Below, piece by piece: positions 40,510 to 51,369 of a stretch of DNA of 64,000 nucleotides. The notes under the pieces were generated by a model, which saw only the letters and a list, made by a program, of their open reading frames with translations, was not told the DNA's origin and did not search any database. The stretch is from Gracilaria domingensis (taxonomy: Eukaryota > Rhodophyta > Florideophyceae > Gracilariales > Gracilariaceae), in contig VCMS01000037.1 of the NCBI GenBank assembly GCA_022539475.1, forward strand, positions 212,822-276,821. Reading direction: 5' to 3'. The number at the start of each line of letters is the position of its first letter. The first letter of the stretch is position 1. The position numbers were made by a program, and so were the translations under genes.

Positions 40510-41560
40510 TTACAATATCTCCAATGTAAACGCAGTCACAACCCGGACGAAGTCCCCAAAATTGTTGACAAAGTCAGCAGTCTTCTCTCGGATTTCGTCA
40601 GCATCTTCCAACCCGAGGAATACTCCAACCAAAATCCCCGTCCCGAATCCTAATCCAAACCCAAATGGTAGACACACTGACACAAAGAGAGCAAATGCGA
40701 CTGCACGCAATGCATTCACTCCGTGTAAGATTGCGAATGACATAACGAACACGCAGCCCATAGCCATGGAAGCGCTCACCCCGATCACAACAGCAGGTTC
40801 TAGACCAGAGATAAGCCCCACCCCAGCTCCGAGCAACACGCCCAACGCCATACTCATCGCAATGCTCACTCGCATTGCGTCTGTCACTCTAAAAGCTGCG
40901 CTCGCTTTCCAATCGATTGCTGTCATCGCCCTTCGCAAACCCCCAAATAACTCACTGACTGCCTCGGCCAACCTTGCGGAGATATTGCTCGCGTGAATGA
41001 TATAGCCCACCCATGTTGCCACAACGAAAGCCAGAAATCCCGTCGATAATGCCACCACCCGCTGTTTTGCACGTCTTGAAGGTGTTGTCAATGGAAGTAA
41101 GAAACCATTACCGTACGCGCTCCGAAAACCGGGAAGGTTGAGGAACATCGCATGCGATGCGGCCTCGACCCACTTGGTCGCGACCACAAAGGTCACAGTA
41201 GAGCTCTCGACCACCAGCGTCTTCTTGGTAAAGATATCACCTTATCAAACTTGATTGTAGAACGAAATTGCATATGGGCTGAGCAAAAGGTCTTGCAAAG
41301 CTCCTTCGGCCCGACAAAGAATTTAACCCGTCGGACATGTACAGTATGCGAAAAACCGCTCCAGTAGACATTAGAGGGTTTCAGATGGGACAGACGTAAC
41401 GCAGACGGGAATCGCTCGTAACGATGTTGAAACCAAAGTGCCGTGGCGAACAAGGCTACAAGCGCTAGGTTGCCCTTGACCAACACTTCATAACGGCAGC
41501 GGGGTCCACGGCGCGTACCAAAAGCTATCTCTTTTGTCCGAAGGTGATGGCTCGCAGTCC
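40510..41560 (-). pseudogene. Broken gene for a multi-pass membrane protein
   Basis: Two minus-strand frames without proper starts read through each other. The distal one (40510-41245) has VVALSTGFLAFVVATWVGYI and a long Gly/Ala/Val hydrophobic bundle (AMSMALGVLLGAGVGLISGL, VVIGVSASMAMGCVFVMSF, FALFVSVCLPFGFGLGFGTG). The upstream one (about 41193-41560) has LVKGNLALVALFATALWF and ends in another frame. The natural join is near 41245, where ...TIKFDK and GDIFTKKTLVVESS would be contiguous if one base were added or removed. No ATG heads either frame and a further frame break occurs near 41525. I do not recognise the family. Either a pseudogene or a gene with several assembly errors. Confidence 0.5.
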
Positions 41561-43684
41561 GGTGTCGTAATGCAAGCTACTCTCAAATCCGTTTTGTCTC
41601 CATTTCACGTGTCCCAGTCAGGAAGGGGTTTCGCTTCAAGCCGTCCCGTTGTGACCATGACCAAGCATATCTGTTCTGAGCTGTTCCACCAATACCGTGT
41701 CTCTCACTAGGTAGCTCTGTATGACATGGGAAGAGCGGTACAGCGCAGCCGTTCACACGGATCCTATGGCAGCCGATGTCTTCACAGTGGTTTACAAGAA
41801 ATCAAGGACGACTAGTCGCTCACTGATTGAATGAGGTAATCAGTGAGTGACCTTGGTACCAGATTTCACATTCACACATCGTCAACCGACAGTGTACTGT
41901 TTTACTCTCAGTAGGAGAGTGCCAGTGGCTGCTGTGAAACGTATTCCGGATATTGTTAGAATTATCGCATGCCGCCGTTCTAGTCAAAAGAGCGTCGCGG
42001 AACAACGTCTATAAAATAGATCACTGCCATGCCAACGAATATTTCCGCCCATGAGCTGGACTCTACCTTCACGCTGATCAAAAGCCTAAACGTACCCTCG
42101 CAATTCGATGCGGGTTGTCCGGATTTGGATGGTTAGAACGGCTCTGATCGTTCTCAGTTGTCCCCTTGTTCCTCGGCGGGGACCCAGTTTCCGCACGTCC
42201 AAACACCGGTTTTGTCCGTCCTCTCCAATGCGTCAAACAATCAGGGCCCGAGTTATGCCAATATCTACTGGGTCGGAGAGCATCTGAAGATAGGTCGAGA
42301 GATATTGAGCCTACGAGATGTGGAAAAAGGGACAACATATCGTCCCGGAGTTCCAGACGAAAAACGTGTGGCACAAAGCACAAAAACCGACACTCGGCGT
42401 GTCTATTCCTATGCAACCGCGGTCATGTCTGCTGCTTTGAGCAACATGCTTCAGAGCCTTGTATGTACAAATTCCGAGCCAAGATTAGATAGATTTGCAC
42501 GAACGTGAGAAAGTCGAAGACAAGAGCTGATGCATTTGCGTTTCAAATGCTTTCAACTTTTGATGAACATAAGACTACAACGGTAAGTACCAGTCTCAGA
42601 AACTTCGTCTACAAGGATATGTTGTGTAGCAACATAACCAAATAGAAATCGCTAATCCTTTTCTGTGGCCCGTAGGATTTCCTAGCATAGCTTTGCGAAC
42701 AACAAGAACGTAACAAGGCAATGAATTCGTTCGTTGCACGAAAGGACTTTTGTTCCGCAATGACACTTGCAGCGTTCATGAGAGGCACCAAGCCGGCAAC
42801 GCAAGAAAAAGAGAACAAGGCGAGCAGCTGCTTACCGTCATCCCTGAATCGAGTGACTTCTAAGCTTCACATTACGTGATGTTTTGTCTGCTGGAAGTCG
42901 TGCATGTGCCAGAAGACCCATTTAGGTCCAGACAAGAGTGTCCCATGCGCATGGGGTGGTGAGATTTGTGGAAGTTCAAACACCTTATCCCATTCAAAGG
43001 GAAAGAGGAAGGTTAAAACCCCTCAAAGGAATTGCCAACGCGCTGCTACGATATGAGCATCCATCCAGAGCGCGAGCAGAGAATCTTATGGATGAAATGA
43101 CCTCCTCAGTTGAATTGCGTATTGCCTTCCATTGTCTCAAGATCTTTCATCCGGAAGCGTGCAGTCTCGCAGGTGACAATAAAGGTTGAGAAACTTTCCG
43201 CTGAGCGTATCTCTTTCGATTACGAAACATCACCGTACCCCCTTGTTGTTCGGGCTTCGCCAGAGGGCGTGCTTTTATTTGTACTAGTGCTTGGACCTGT
43301 GCAAGGGGCTTGACGCGTCATTGCGAGACGCGATTCGTGACTCTTTTTACTCCTGCAGCCGTCTTCTCGATGTCATAGCACTTTGTTGTGATGAACAACT
43401 CATGAAGAGTTACGATTCGGAACCTACGAAGGTAATAATCTCAATAGTCAGCATGTGACGTTCAACCTTTGATACAGTAATTGATCCGAAATGCAAAACC
43501 AAAGAAGCAGATTTGGATTCAAAAGAAGATGCCCTTGTTACATGTACAGGCGTTGCGACTTGAATATCAGCCAGCATCCAAACGAACAAGGCCGCGCCAA
43601 CATCGTTTCGCGTGCTCTCTTCTGAGAGACGCCAGGAAACAAAACTGGCACCCGCCCCACTGGCCCCAGCCACCCTCTTCCACA
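41561..43684. other. Intergenic, nothing firm recognised
   Basis: 2.1 kb. A hairpin lies at 41815-41851. Short open frames at 42078-42508 (both strands) show no family resemblance. The region next to 43685 contains the promoter of the RRM gene; its frame is open upstream to 43481 but without an ATG. Confidence 0.5.
41815..41851. repeat. Hairpin, 14-bp arms, one mismatch
   Basis: GTCGCTCACTGATT (41815-41828) pairs with AATCAGTGAGTGAC (41838-41851); the loop is 9 nt. Confidence 0.88.
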
Positions 43685-44734
43685 ATGGCCACGCCCGCCC
43701 TGGCCGCTCAGACAAGTCTCTTCGTCGGCAACCTAGACCCCCGCGTCTACCGCCAGCTCCTGCATGAAGTTTTCTCCCTTGCCGGCCCAGTCACCCAATG
43801 CCACGTCGTATTCGACAAGAACACCGGAGTATCATCTGGTTTTGGTTTCGTCGATTACGCTGACCATGCCACAGCGCAAGCAGCCATGGAGAAGTTTCGC
43901 GGACGCTCCATGTATGGAAAGCTGTTGACGATCGACTGGGCTCGACCAACCGGCCCGGCTGCAGAATCTGCTGCACAACACTGCCTGTTTGTTGGGAATC
44001 TCTCCTCGGATGTCACGGATGAACAGTTGGTCTCTGCGTTCTCCCAATTTGGTGAAGTAACATCTGCGAAATGCGCTAAGGATCCAATTACTGGAAAGAC
44101 GCAGGGGTTTGCGTTTGTTTCTTTCAAGGAGAAGAATGAAGCTCACTCAGCTATGGACTCTATGAACGGCCAAGTATTGAACAATAGACCATTGCGAGTA
44201 GACTGGGCAAAGGGAAAGAACAACGACGACGATCATGAAAAGCGCACTACTTTCGAAACTATCTTAGCTCAAACGTCAGTGAACAACGTCACTGCGTACG
44301 TGTCCGGGCTCAGTGTCAACACCTCTGAGCAAGCCATTCGAAGCGTTTTTGAAGCTTATGGCGCGATTCGAGAGGTAAGGATTCCAGAGAGCATCAAAAT
44401 GCAAGCAAGCGAAACCATGTACGCCTTCGTTCGTTATTTCGAACACACCTCCGCGGCACGAGCTATATTCGAATGTCAGGGAGGAACTCAGGTGGAGGGA
44501 CGTAACGTCCAAGTGCACTGGGGACGCGAAAATGCGCGCAGAGCGCCCATGCAGCCACATCGTTCTGGATATCAACAACACTACTCCGGAGGGTTCTATC
44601 AGGGTGGCCCGTCCCATGGAGGCGGCTATCACCAGAGCTATAATCAAAGACCACCGTATGGGGGGCATTCTTACGGAAGAGCGCCTCCACCATCTCACCC
44701 TTCTGCATCACAACACCGATATCGGCCCTACTGA
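43685..44734 (+). CDS. Three-RRM RNA-binding protein (TIA-1/RBP45/Nam8 type)
   Basis: 349-aa protein with three RNA-recognition motifs. RRM1: SLFVGNLDPRVYRQLLHEVF with RNP1 SGFGFVDYAD (residues about 10-88). RRM2: CLFVGNLSSDVTDEQLVSAF with RNP1 QGFAFVSFKE (about 98-177). RRM3: TAYVSGLSVNTSEQAIRSVF with a weaker RNP1 MYAFVRYFEH (about 205-280). The C-terminus is Gly/Tyr/Gln/His-rich (YQQHYSGGFYQGG), prion-like, as in TIA-1 and plant RBP45/UBP1, which bind U-rich pre-mRNA and form granules. The start is the first ATG after the open but ATG-less upstream frame. It converges with Lon (74-bp gap). Confidence 0.92.
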   Translation: MATPALAAQTSLFVGNLDPRVYRQLLHEVFSLAGPVTQCHVVFDKNTGVSSGFGFVDYADHATAQAAMEKFRGRSMYGKLLTIDWARPTGPAAESAAQHCLFVGNLSSDVTDEQLVSAFSQFGEVTSAKCAKDPITGKTQGFAFVSFKEKNEAHSAMDSMNGQVLNNRPLRVDWAKGKNNDDDHEKRTTFETILAQTSVNNVTAYVSGLSVNTSEQAIRSVFEAYGAIREVRIPESIKMQASETMYAFVRYFEHTSAARAIFECQGGTQVEGRNVQVHWGRENARRAPMQPHRSGYQQHYSGGFYQGGPSHGGGYHQSYNQRPPYGGHSYGRAPPPSHPSASQHRYRPY

Positions 44735-44808
44735 AACCAAAATTTACTCAATGGCTTACCCGCTTGGGGCATTTGTACAAGTGCCAGCTCCGCAGTTACA
44801 TGTGTATG

Positions 44809-47631
44809 TCACAAACATCTTGATACTTTTAGCGCATCTGTTGCAGCCGCCATTCTCGACAGACTCACCGCCGTAGCTGAATCTGGTTTAACATCAGTTT
44901 CACTAAGAACTTGATTGTCGCCCTGCTCTTCACTTTCATCGGGTCCTTCTGCGAAGCAGAACCGGTACACATCGTCGTAATGTTCCGCGAAGTGAGGGGT
45001 GATATCTTTGGCCACATGATCAGGTAGCTCATCCCAATCTTTTCGATTGCCATTGGGCAAGATGATATGCTTAATGCCCGAGCGCTTCGCAGCGATTGTC
45101 TTTTCACGAATACCTCCCACGGGGAGAACTTGGCCGGTCAACGTGACTTCACCTGTCATCGCAACATGTTGTCGGATGGGTTTGTCCAGTGCCAATGATA
45201 GTAATGCACTCACCATCGTGCAGCCAGCGCTAGGACCGTCCTTCGGCGTTGCTCCCTCTGGAATATGCATGTGCAGGGAACAGGACTCGAAGAATGTGTT
45301 GCTTGGAGATATGTCTTTCACGTAGTTGCGTGCGTACGAGAGCGCAATATCTGTGCTTTCTTTCATGACATCCCCCAACTGACCGGTGACCTTCAGTGTG
45401 ACGTTGTTTTCGCTTGCGCCTTCGATTCGCACGCATTCGATGTATAGAGTCGCCCCACCCATTGAAGTCCAAGCAAGTCCAGTTGCGATACCGGGGGGTG
45501 TTTGCTCAAACAGCCGTTCTTTTGTGAACGGTTTCTTGCCCAAGTAGTCTTCCACATTCTTTGAGGTTATGACAGTCTGTTCAACTTCCTCAGACGCTTC
45601 GTCTTTGTTATCGTCATCCCCGGCTTCGGAAGGCCTGTCCTTGACGATACGAAGAGCTACTTTCCTGAATATCTTTTCGATTTGTTGCTTTAGACTTCGC
45701 ACACCAGCCTCTCTACAGTAATCCCGTGCAAGCGAAACCAATGCGTCCTCGGTTATTTTCACTTGCTCCTCAGTCAGTCCAGCCTCAGTTCTTGCTGTAG
45801 GTACGAGATACTTGTCAGCTATGGCCACCTTTTCCTCCAATATGTACCCACTGAGGGGTATTGATTGCATTCGATCTAGCAACGGCCCAGGTATTGTATC
45901 CAGAACGTTTGCTGTGCACAAAAACAGTACTTTAGATAAGTCAATAGGTACATCCATATAGTGATCAAGAAAGGAAGAATTCTGTTCTGGATCCAGAGCC
46001 TCCAACAATGCCGACGATGGATCACCAGTCCAACCCCTGCCCATCTTATCAATCTCATCAATCATAATAACAGGATTCGCAGCCTTGGCGTTCTTCAAAG
46101 CCTGGACAAACTTCCCTGGCATAGCTCCGACGTAAGTTCGTCGATGACCCTTTATCTCTGCTACATCACCCATACCACCCACAGAGAATCTGTAAAACTC
46201 GCGGTTAAGTGCTTTTGCAACACTCTTACCAATACTTGTCTTACCAACACCAGGCGGGCCTGACAACAAAAGAATCTTACCTTGAACGTTACCGCGTAGA
46301 CCGCTTACCGCAATAAACTCCAAAATACGTTCCTTTACATCCTTGAGACCGTAGTGCATTTCATCTAAGACTTTCTCGGCACGTGCTATATCGAGAGAAT
46401 CTTGACTGTACACGCCCCATGGTAGTTCAGTTAGCCAATCGAGATAATTGCGAGTTACGTTGTATTCCGAGCTTGAGGGTTCTAGGCTACTGAGCTTCTC
46501 CATTTCATCGTTGACAATATTGGATACGGCGTCAGGAACTACTTTTTGTTCCAATCTTGCCTTGAATTTTGTTAGCAACGTCTCTTTTTCATCCTTTTCC
46601 ATTCCCAGCTCGCGCTTTATCTGTTTCATTTGCTCTGTGAGAAAGTATTTGCGCTGTGACTTCGAAACGTTTTCTTCTATTTGTTTGTGAATTCGACGCG
46701 AAACACGAGTCGTTTCCAAATCCTTCTTAAGAAGTTCCAAGGTGAGTCGAAGACGCTCTGCAATGTCAGTCTCTTCGAGTACATCTTGCAGTGATGCGGG
46801 GTCCGCAGTTGTGAGACAAGCACCTAAGTCCGCAAGATGGTACGGATTGTTAACATCAACGCTTTCCAGCAGCAATTCCAACTGCTCCTTGTAAAAGGAT
46901 CCGAGACGCAATAATTCCTTCATTGTCTCAATAACACTCAACGAATAAGCCTTGATAAGATCACTACTCAAATCTGCCGGAGGTTCTGCAATCGGCTCGG
47001 TAGCAAGCGTCAAAAGCGGTTCAGAAGAAACGACACGGTTCCATCGAATGCGATGGTGGCACAAAAACGTAAGTTCAACACCCTTCTGTCTGGGCATAAG
47101 TCGAATTATCTCAGCCAGGACACCAACGCGATGTAACTGTTCCGCGTCGTTGTAAGGGTATGCATGATCGTTGGGGACAAGATCTATGCCCGCTTGCTTA
47201 TGAAGGAAAAGGCCAACGTGACGAAGACCAGTATCTCGCAATGACGCAAAAGCCTTACATGCAGCCGGATCGTGTACGATGATAGGCGCTATGATCTTGG
47301 GGAAATGCGGTCTCGTAAACAGTGGAATTGAGAGTAGATCCCGCGGCTCCATGACTGGACGGCGACCCACAACTTGCTCCGAAGAAGATGAGGGCGGTGT
47401 TGGCGGGACGATAATATCAGTGGGAGAAGTTGCGTCGTCATTTTTGGTAGCCTTTGAAGACTTATTATGCGACGGTGGCTTATTGTTGGCGCCGCCATCA
47501 GAGTCAGAAGAATTGGAACAAAAAGATCGAAGCGCGTTTCGAAACGATAGCGACACCGGCGCAAGCAGAGAACGAGGGCGAAACAGAGCGTGGGATAGCA
47601 CTGCTGTGCGAGAAAGCACAGCGGACGACAT
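44809..47631 (-). CDS. Mitochondrial Lon protease
   Basis: 940-aa ATP-dependent Lon (S16) protease of the mitochondrial matrix. Residues 1-40 (MSSAVLSRTAVLSHALFRPR...) are a mitochondrial presequence. The LON substrate-binding domain starts at IPLFTRPHFPKIIAPIIV and ends before LTEQMKQIKRELGMEKDEKE. The AAA+ module has Walker A GPPGVGKT (about 457-464), Walker B VIMIDEIDKMG, and GHRRTYVGAMPGK. The protease domain has the catalytic Ser in PKDGPSAG (about 802) and Lys in GIREKTIAAKRSG (about 845). The start at 47631 is the first ATG; the frame is open upstream to 47802 without one. All catalytic residues are intact. Confidence 0.96.
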   Translation of the reverse strand: MSSAVLSRTAVLSHALFRPRSLLAPVSLSFRNALRSFCSNSSDSDGGANNKPPSHNKSSKATKNDDATSPTDIIVPPTPPSSSSEQVVGRRPVMEPRDLLSIPLFTRPHFPKIIAPIIVHDPAACKAFASLRDTGLRHVGLFLHKQAGIDLVPNDHAYPYNDAEQLHRVGVLAEIIRLMPRQKGVELTFLCHHRIRWNRVVSSEPLLTLATEPIAEPPADLSSDLIKAYSLSVIETMKELLRLGSFYKEQLELLLESVDVNNPYHLADLGACLTTADPASLQDVLEETDIAERLRLTLELLKKDLETTRVSRRIHKQIEENVSKSQRKYFLTEQMKQIKRELGMEKDEKETLLTKFKARLEQKVVPDAVSNIVNDEMEKLSSLEPSSSEYNVTRNYLDWLTELPWGVYSQDSLDIARAEKVLDEMHYGLKDVKERILEFIAVSGLRGNVQGKILLLSGPPGVGKTSIGKSVAKALNREFYRFSVGGMGDVAEIKGHRRTYVGAMPGKFVQALKNAKAANPVIMIDEIDKMGRGWTGDPSSALLEALDPEQNSSFLDHYMDVPIDLSKVLFLCTANVLDTIPGPLLDRMQSIPLSGYILEEKVAIADKYLVPTARTEAGLTEEQVKITEDALVSLARDYCREAGVRSLKQQIEKIFRKVALRIVKDRPSEAGDDDNKDEASEEVEQTVITSKNVEDYLGKKPFTKERLFEQTPPGIATGLAWTSMGGATLYIECVRIEGASENNVTLKVTGQLGDVMKESTDIALSYARNYVKDISPSNTFFESCSLHMHIPEGATPKDGPSAGCTMVSALLSLALDKPIRQHVAMTGEVTLTGQVLPVGGIREKTIAAKRSGIKHIILPNGNRKDWDELPDHVAKDITPHFAEHYDDVYRFCFAEGPDESEEQGDNQVLSETDVKPDSATAVSLSRMAAATDALKVSRCL

Positions 47632-49650
47632 GACGCGGAACGACGGGGAGAGGCGCAGCACAGCGGAAGGACTCAGTTCATGTCGTGTTGAGAGCAGTGT
47701 GCTGCGGATGCGTCGGGCGGACCGGCGAGTTATCGCCCGCGCGCAGGCGGCGGAGATGGGGTAGGAGATGTCACGCACGGCGACGGTGGTGCTGGAAGGC
47801 ACATCGACATCGTCGGTGATCCTGATCCGTATTCATGGAGTTGTGTACAGCTCATCCACGACAGAAAAGTGTGACATTTTTCAAACCAGAGTCAATTCGA
47901 CACGTACAAGTACGTGTGCCCACGTCGTAATGATATTACACAATTTGTGATGTCATTACAAAAATTTTGTAAAGCTGTCAGAACTCCATGTACCTGTGGA
48001 TACGTGTAGAATTCTGGCAGCCTGGCCGAGTTTGTCCTCCGCGTTGTCGGTATCCTTAGCCTTCGGAGGGCTATCTTTATATCCATTAGAATCGATACCT
48101 TCAAACTTTGAAGTTCAAAGGGTACAATGATATTTTGCTTCTTTACATGCCTTTGGAGAGAAAAGAGTGCATTTAAGCCTCGGCTGACTTTCGCGCAGAA
48201 CTGTTCAGATAAGACAATTCGAATGCCGGTGAATTTCGAAGAAAGAGGACCAAATCGTGCTTTCTATGACATGCTTGCAATTATTGTGCATCAAACTTGG
48301 TGCCATCGCCAGTTTCAATAGTAACTGAATCTTCCGTTGGAATCGAAGACAGAAGTACCAAATATGCTGCACGCTTCGCAGCCTTATTGTCTTACTAGTA
48401 TGTACGTGTGTTGTTGGTAAGGCTCACCAGAACAATCAAATTCACGTGTACCATCTCTAGAGCTGCCTCACTGCACTTGCGAAAAAATTGCCTCAGGCAC
48501 GCGCAATGCGTCGGCAGTGGCGAAAAGCAGCTCTATCCTATCCTTGCAACCGAATAAAGGTTTTGCTCTGCATTGATTAATCTTGTAGATTCTACCTTCG
48601 TACAGGCTCTGGATAAATACTTACACTACTCCCTGCACGACATATAGTTGCAAATTATTAAAAAACCAATTGCTATAGTGAGAAGAATCTTTTAAAGTAT
48701 TCACGTGCAGGAGTTTTGAACTGGAAGACATCAATCCCCCTACCAAGGAATCAAGGGGTTCCCGTTTCTGGAAACAGTATCCTTTTGTTGAAGTTATGTT
48801 ACCATCATAGCACGATGATCGTACTCAAAGAACAAAAACAAGGGGAAAAGAACGCAATTGTTGCCGTCTTAATGCCTGTGCAGATATCAACATCATGCTC
48901 GGAACGAAGTTGATTCAATAAACGGAGCTCAAAAAACGCTGGCATGAGGAAAGACAATTACCTAAGCAAATTACGTAATATCTACAGGTGTCCGACCCCT
49001 CAGCGGTCTGCAAGGAATGTTTCCAGGCAGGTGTTGCACCAGACGATACGGATATTTCCCTTATCAGAGCTATAATCGATAAAACAATGCTGCGACCTCG
49101 GCAGCAACGTGACATGGTGGCATATTAAAACATGCCCACAGTGTGCGCATGTGCAGGACAAGAGTGCTGCGAATAGTTTCAAACGTCACACGAAAAGCCA
49201 CATTGTCTTTTCTTCCAGACTAAAAGGCCATCTTTGTCAAAACCAGAATACAGCCAGCGCGACATTAAAACCGACCCTCAGCAGCTTCATATTTTCTGCA
49301 TTGCACTGTCCTACCATGTGGATGGATTTGTTTCAAAGTTCAACTCCACATGCATCATTGTTAGCGAAAAACGATATCACGATGGCTAACGGGCTTAGCC
49401 GCACGCTTTTGACTCAAAAGTTTTGAGCGTACAGTCGAATTAGGGTTCGCTTCGCTTCTCGCACTTGCATTCGATGGAGGTACAGAACTATCGCTCGTTC
49501 TCGTACAACCTCATCGAGGGCACAATAGTAGCTCTCCTGGCGACCAGTTGGTCCTGAGCCCACTTGAATTAGACCTGAATATCCGAAATACATGGGCATA
49601 GCGGTGTGACTCACATTGACTTCGTTTCTTTGCAACTGCTTGTCACAGTC
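47632..49650. other. Intergenic, nothing firm recognised
   Basis: 2 kb between the Lon start and membrane protein A. Weak hairpins (CACGTAC-AA-GTACGTG near 47901) and a C2H2-like peptide (CPQCAHVQDKSAANSFKRH, then TKSH) encoded at about 49132-49200, which may be the trace of an old transposon or gene; no continuous frame supports it. Confidence 0.45.
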
Positions 49651-51369
49651 ATGAGTGAGCTCATTATACTTGAACGAGCACGGGACAGCTTCAGTGATAT
49701 TCCAGATTTCGTCATCCATGTTGATGAGCCGGTATGGAACGTTATTGTGTTCATTTGTCTCAATCTTGTGGCTCTGCCTGCCTTGGAGTTTCTCTCTGAT
49801 CTTCTGGTTCGCAAGACTGCCACTATGAAAGTGCTCAAGGATGAGAGAATCTTACTCTCAGATTCTAGACTTGGTATTCTATCCCTCTACTCAACGTATT
49901 ATGGACGATATCGATGCCTCATGTTCATGATACTCCTTGGAGTGATGGTCATTGTTATGGAGACATTCGCAGAATTCTGCAGTTCCTCAGCAGAGCTCAG
50001 TGAACAAACACGCGTAGATGTATGGAAAATTAACGAATGGCATAACTATTCCTACATTCATGGAGGCAGGGGCGGAAGTCGGGAAGGAGAAGGTCCTCAA
50101 GAATCGAACCAATCGAACCGTGAGATAGACGACTATGTTTCCGCGAAGGAAGTGATATTGAGAGAGGACAGGCTGGAATCAGTGATGCACTCGAAAGACT
50201 GTATATTTGGTGTAGAGAACTTAGTTCTTGGACTGAATGACTCTGGAAGCACCCTTGACGTTGAACCAGTTGTTCGTCCTCACTACATGGAGACACTATT
50301 GTCATCATCAAAGCTGTACCTGTCCAAAGATAACAGTAGCATCGTTTGTGATTATTTCAAATCGAGGCCAAGGGTGATCGAAGTATGGATGCCTGCCGTT
50401 GGCAGAGACAATGGCACATACTTCACTGCTCCTGCTCGCATTCATGCTCTGCGCAAGGGCTCCCGACCTCCTATCAACTGGTCTAAACGAGTAACAGTTG
50501 GCCAGTCGCAACATACTGCTTACGGGTTCCGCCATGGAAGGTTAGGTGTGAACAAAGAGAATGAGGATGCGTATACGTGTCTTCAAATGTTTGACGAAGA
50601 TAAATGCGAGGATACGTGTGAATCTGTAGCATGCGCTTTTTACGCTATTCGTAACTACACGCTGATGTTTGGTTTCGGAGAAGGCTCTATCCTGAGTACG
50701 GACGAGGGGCGCATTGTTGATATCAGACGTTGGAGAATGGAAAGCAGAAGTGATATAGATAACAACAAGGAGAAGGATAAGAGCAAGAGCAAGAGCAAGA
50801 GCAAGAGTACGAGTACGAGTGAGAAACAGTCTAATAAGGCTTCGAGCATAGTTCCTCTATCTGTACGAACGTTTCGATTTGTGGTACGCATGTATTTGGA
50901 AGGTTATATTTGGGCATCTCAGAACGAAGAAGTGGAAAAAAGACGAGTGGTTGCCATGACAAGATATGAACGAAGCCTAAGCAGTGAAGCGCTAGTGAAC
51001 GGAGAGCTTCGAGAACTGGAATCTACTTTCATTCAACCGCGGCCTGATTTCGTACGACAAGTACCAACAATAACGGCGCTTGCAGCAATTCCACTACTGC
51101 TGTTCCTGCTCGTCGTAATTTTTCAACTGCTTGTGCTCAGAAGACTGGAGCGAAAGATTAGAATGAGAAAAACGACGCGTTGTGTGACGAAAGGAGCTGC
51201 TAAAGTGGAGACTAGTATGCAATGGTTTCGAAGGGATTTTGTGAAATTGCTTGAGAGTCAAGGGTTTCACGCAGAGCTGGAGGACATATCGCTTCGGTTG
51301 GTGAGAACCAGCGGGAAGAGCCGGTTGGGTATCCTGCCGCGCATTGGTACGCACAACAAGCAGCCATGA
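49651..51369 (+). CDS. Membrane protein A of a novel three-member family
   Basis: 572-aa protein with no family I recognise, paralogous to the genes at 53224-54606 and 56355-57965. Plan: short N-terminus; TM1 at about 29-49 (WNVIVFICLNLVALPALEFL); a conserved loop RKTATMKVLKDERILLSDSR and LGILSLYSTYYG; TM2 at about 88-108 (LMFMILLGVMVIVMETFAEF); a large, presumably extracytosolic domain of about 350 residues with several N-x-S/T sites and a cysteine motif CEDTCESVACAFYAIRN; TM3 at about 475-497 (ALAAIPLLLFLLVVIFQLLV); and a C-terminal tail with VETSMQWFRRDFVKLLESQG. A Lys-Ser run (residues 370-390) comes from an AAGAGC microsatellite and is missing in the paralogs. The ATG at 49651 aligns with the start of protein C. 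Function unknown. Confidence 0.8.
   Translation: MSELIILERARDSFSDIPDFVIHVDEPVWNVIVFICLNLVALPALEFLSDLLVRKTATMKVLKDERILLSDSRLGILSLYSTYYGRYRCLMFMILLGVMVIVMETFAEFCSSSAELSEQTRVDVWKINEWHNYSYIHGGRGGSREGEGPQESNQSNREIDDYVSAKEVILREDRLESVMHSKDCIFGVENLVLGLNDSGSTLDVEPVVRPHYMETLLSSSKLYLSKDNSSIVCDYFKSRPRVIEVWMPAVGRDNGTYFTAPARIHALRKGSRPPINWSKRVTVGQSQHTAYGFRHGRLGVNKENEDAYTCLQMFDEDKCEDTCESVACAFYAIRNYTLMFGFGEGSILSTDEGRIVDIRRWRMESRSDIDNNKEKDKSKSKSKSKSTSTSEKQSNKASSIVPLSVRTFRFVVRMYLEGYIWASQNEEVEKRRVVAMTRYERSLSSEALVNGELRELESTFIQPRPDFVRQVPTITALAAIPLLLFLLVVIFQLLVLRRLERKIRMRKTTRCVTKGAAKVETSMQWFRRDFVKLLESQGFHAELEDISLRLVRTSGKSRLGILPRIGTHNKQP
50764..50825. repeat. (AAGAGC)n coding microsatellite
   Basis: AAGAGC repeats followed by AGTACG repeats inside gene A, encoding a Lys-Ser then Ser-Thr run in the extracytosolic domain. 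Absent from paralogs B and C, so it is a recent expansion. Confidence 0.85.

Noticed and set aside
41521-41560. FGTRRGPRC as a cytochrome P450 heme-binding motif
   Set aside because: Spacing does not fit F-x-x-G-x-R-x-C and nothing else upstream resembles a P450.
49132-49200. C2H2 zinc finger CPQCAHVQDKSAANSFKRH
   Set aside because: Isolated peptide in a gap without a continuous frame or start; chance or relic.
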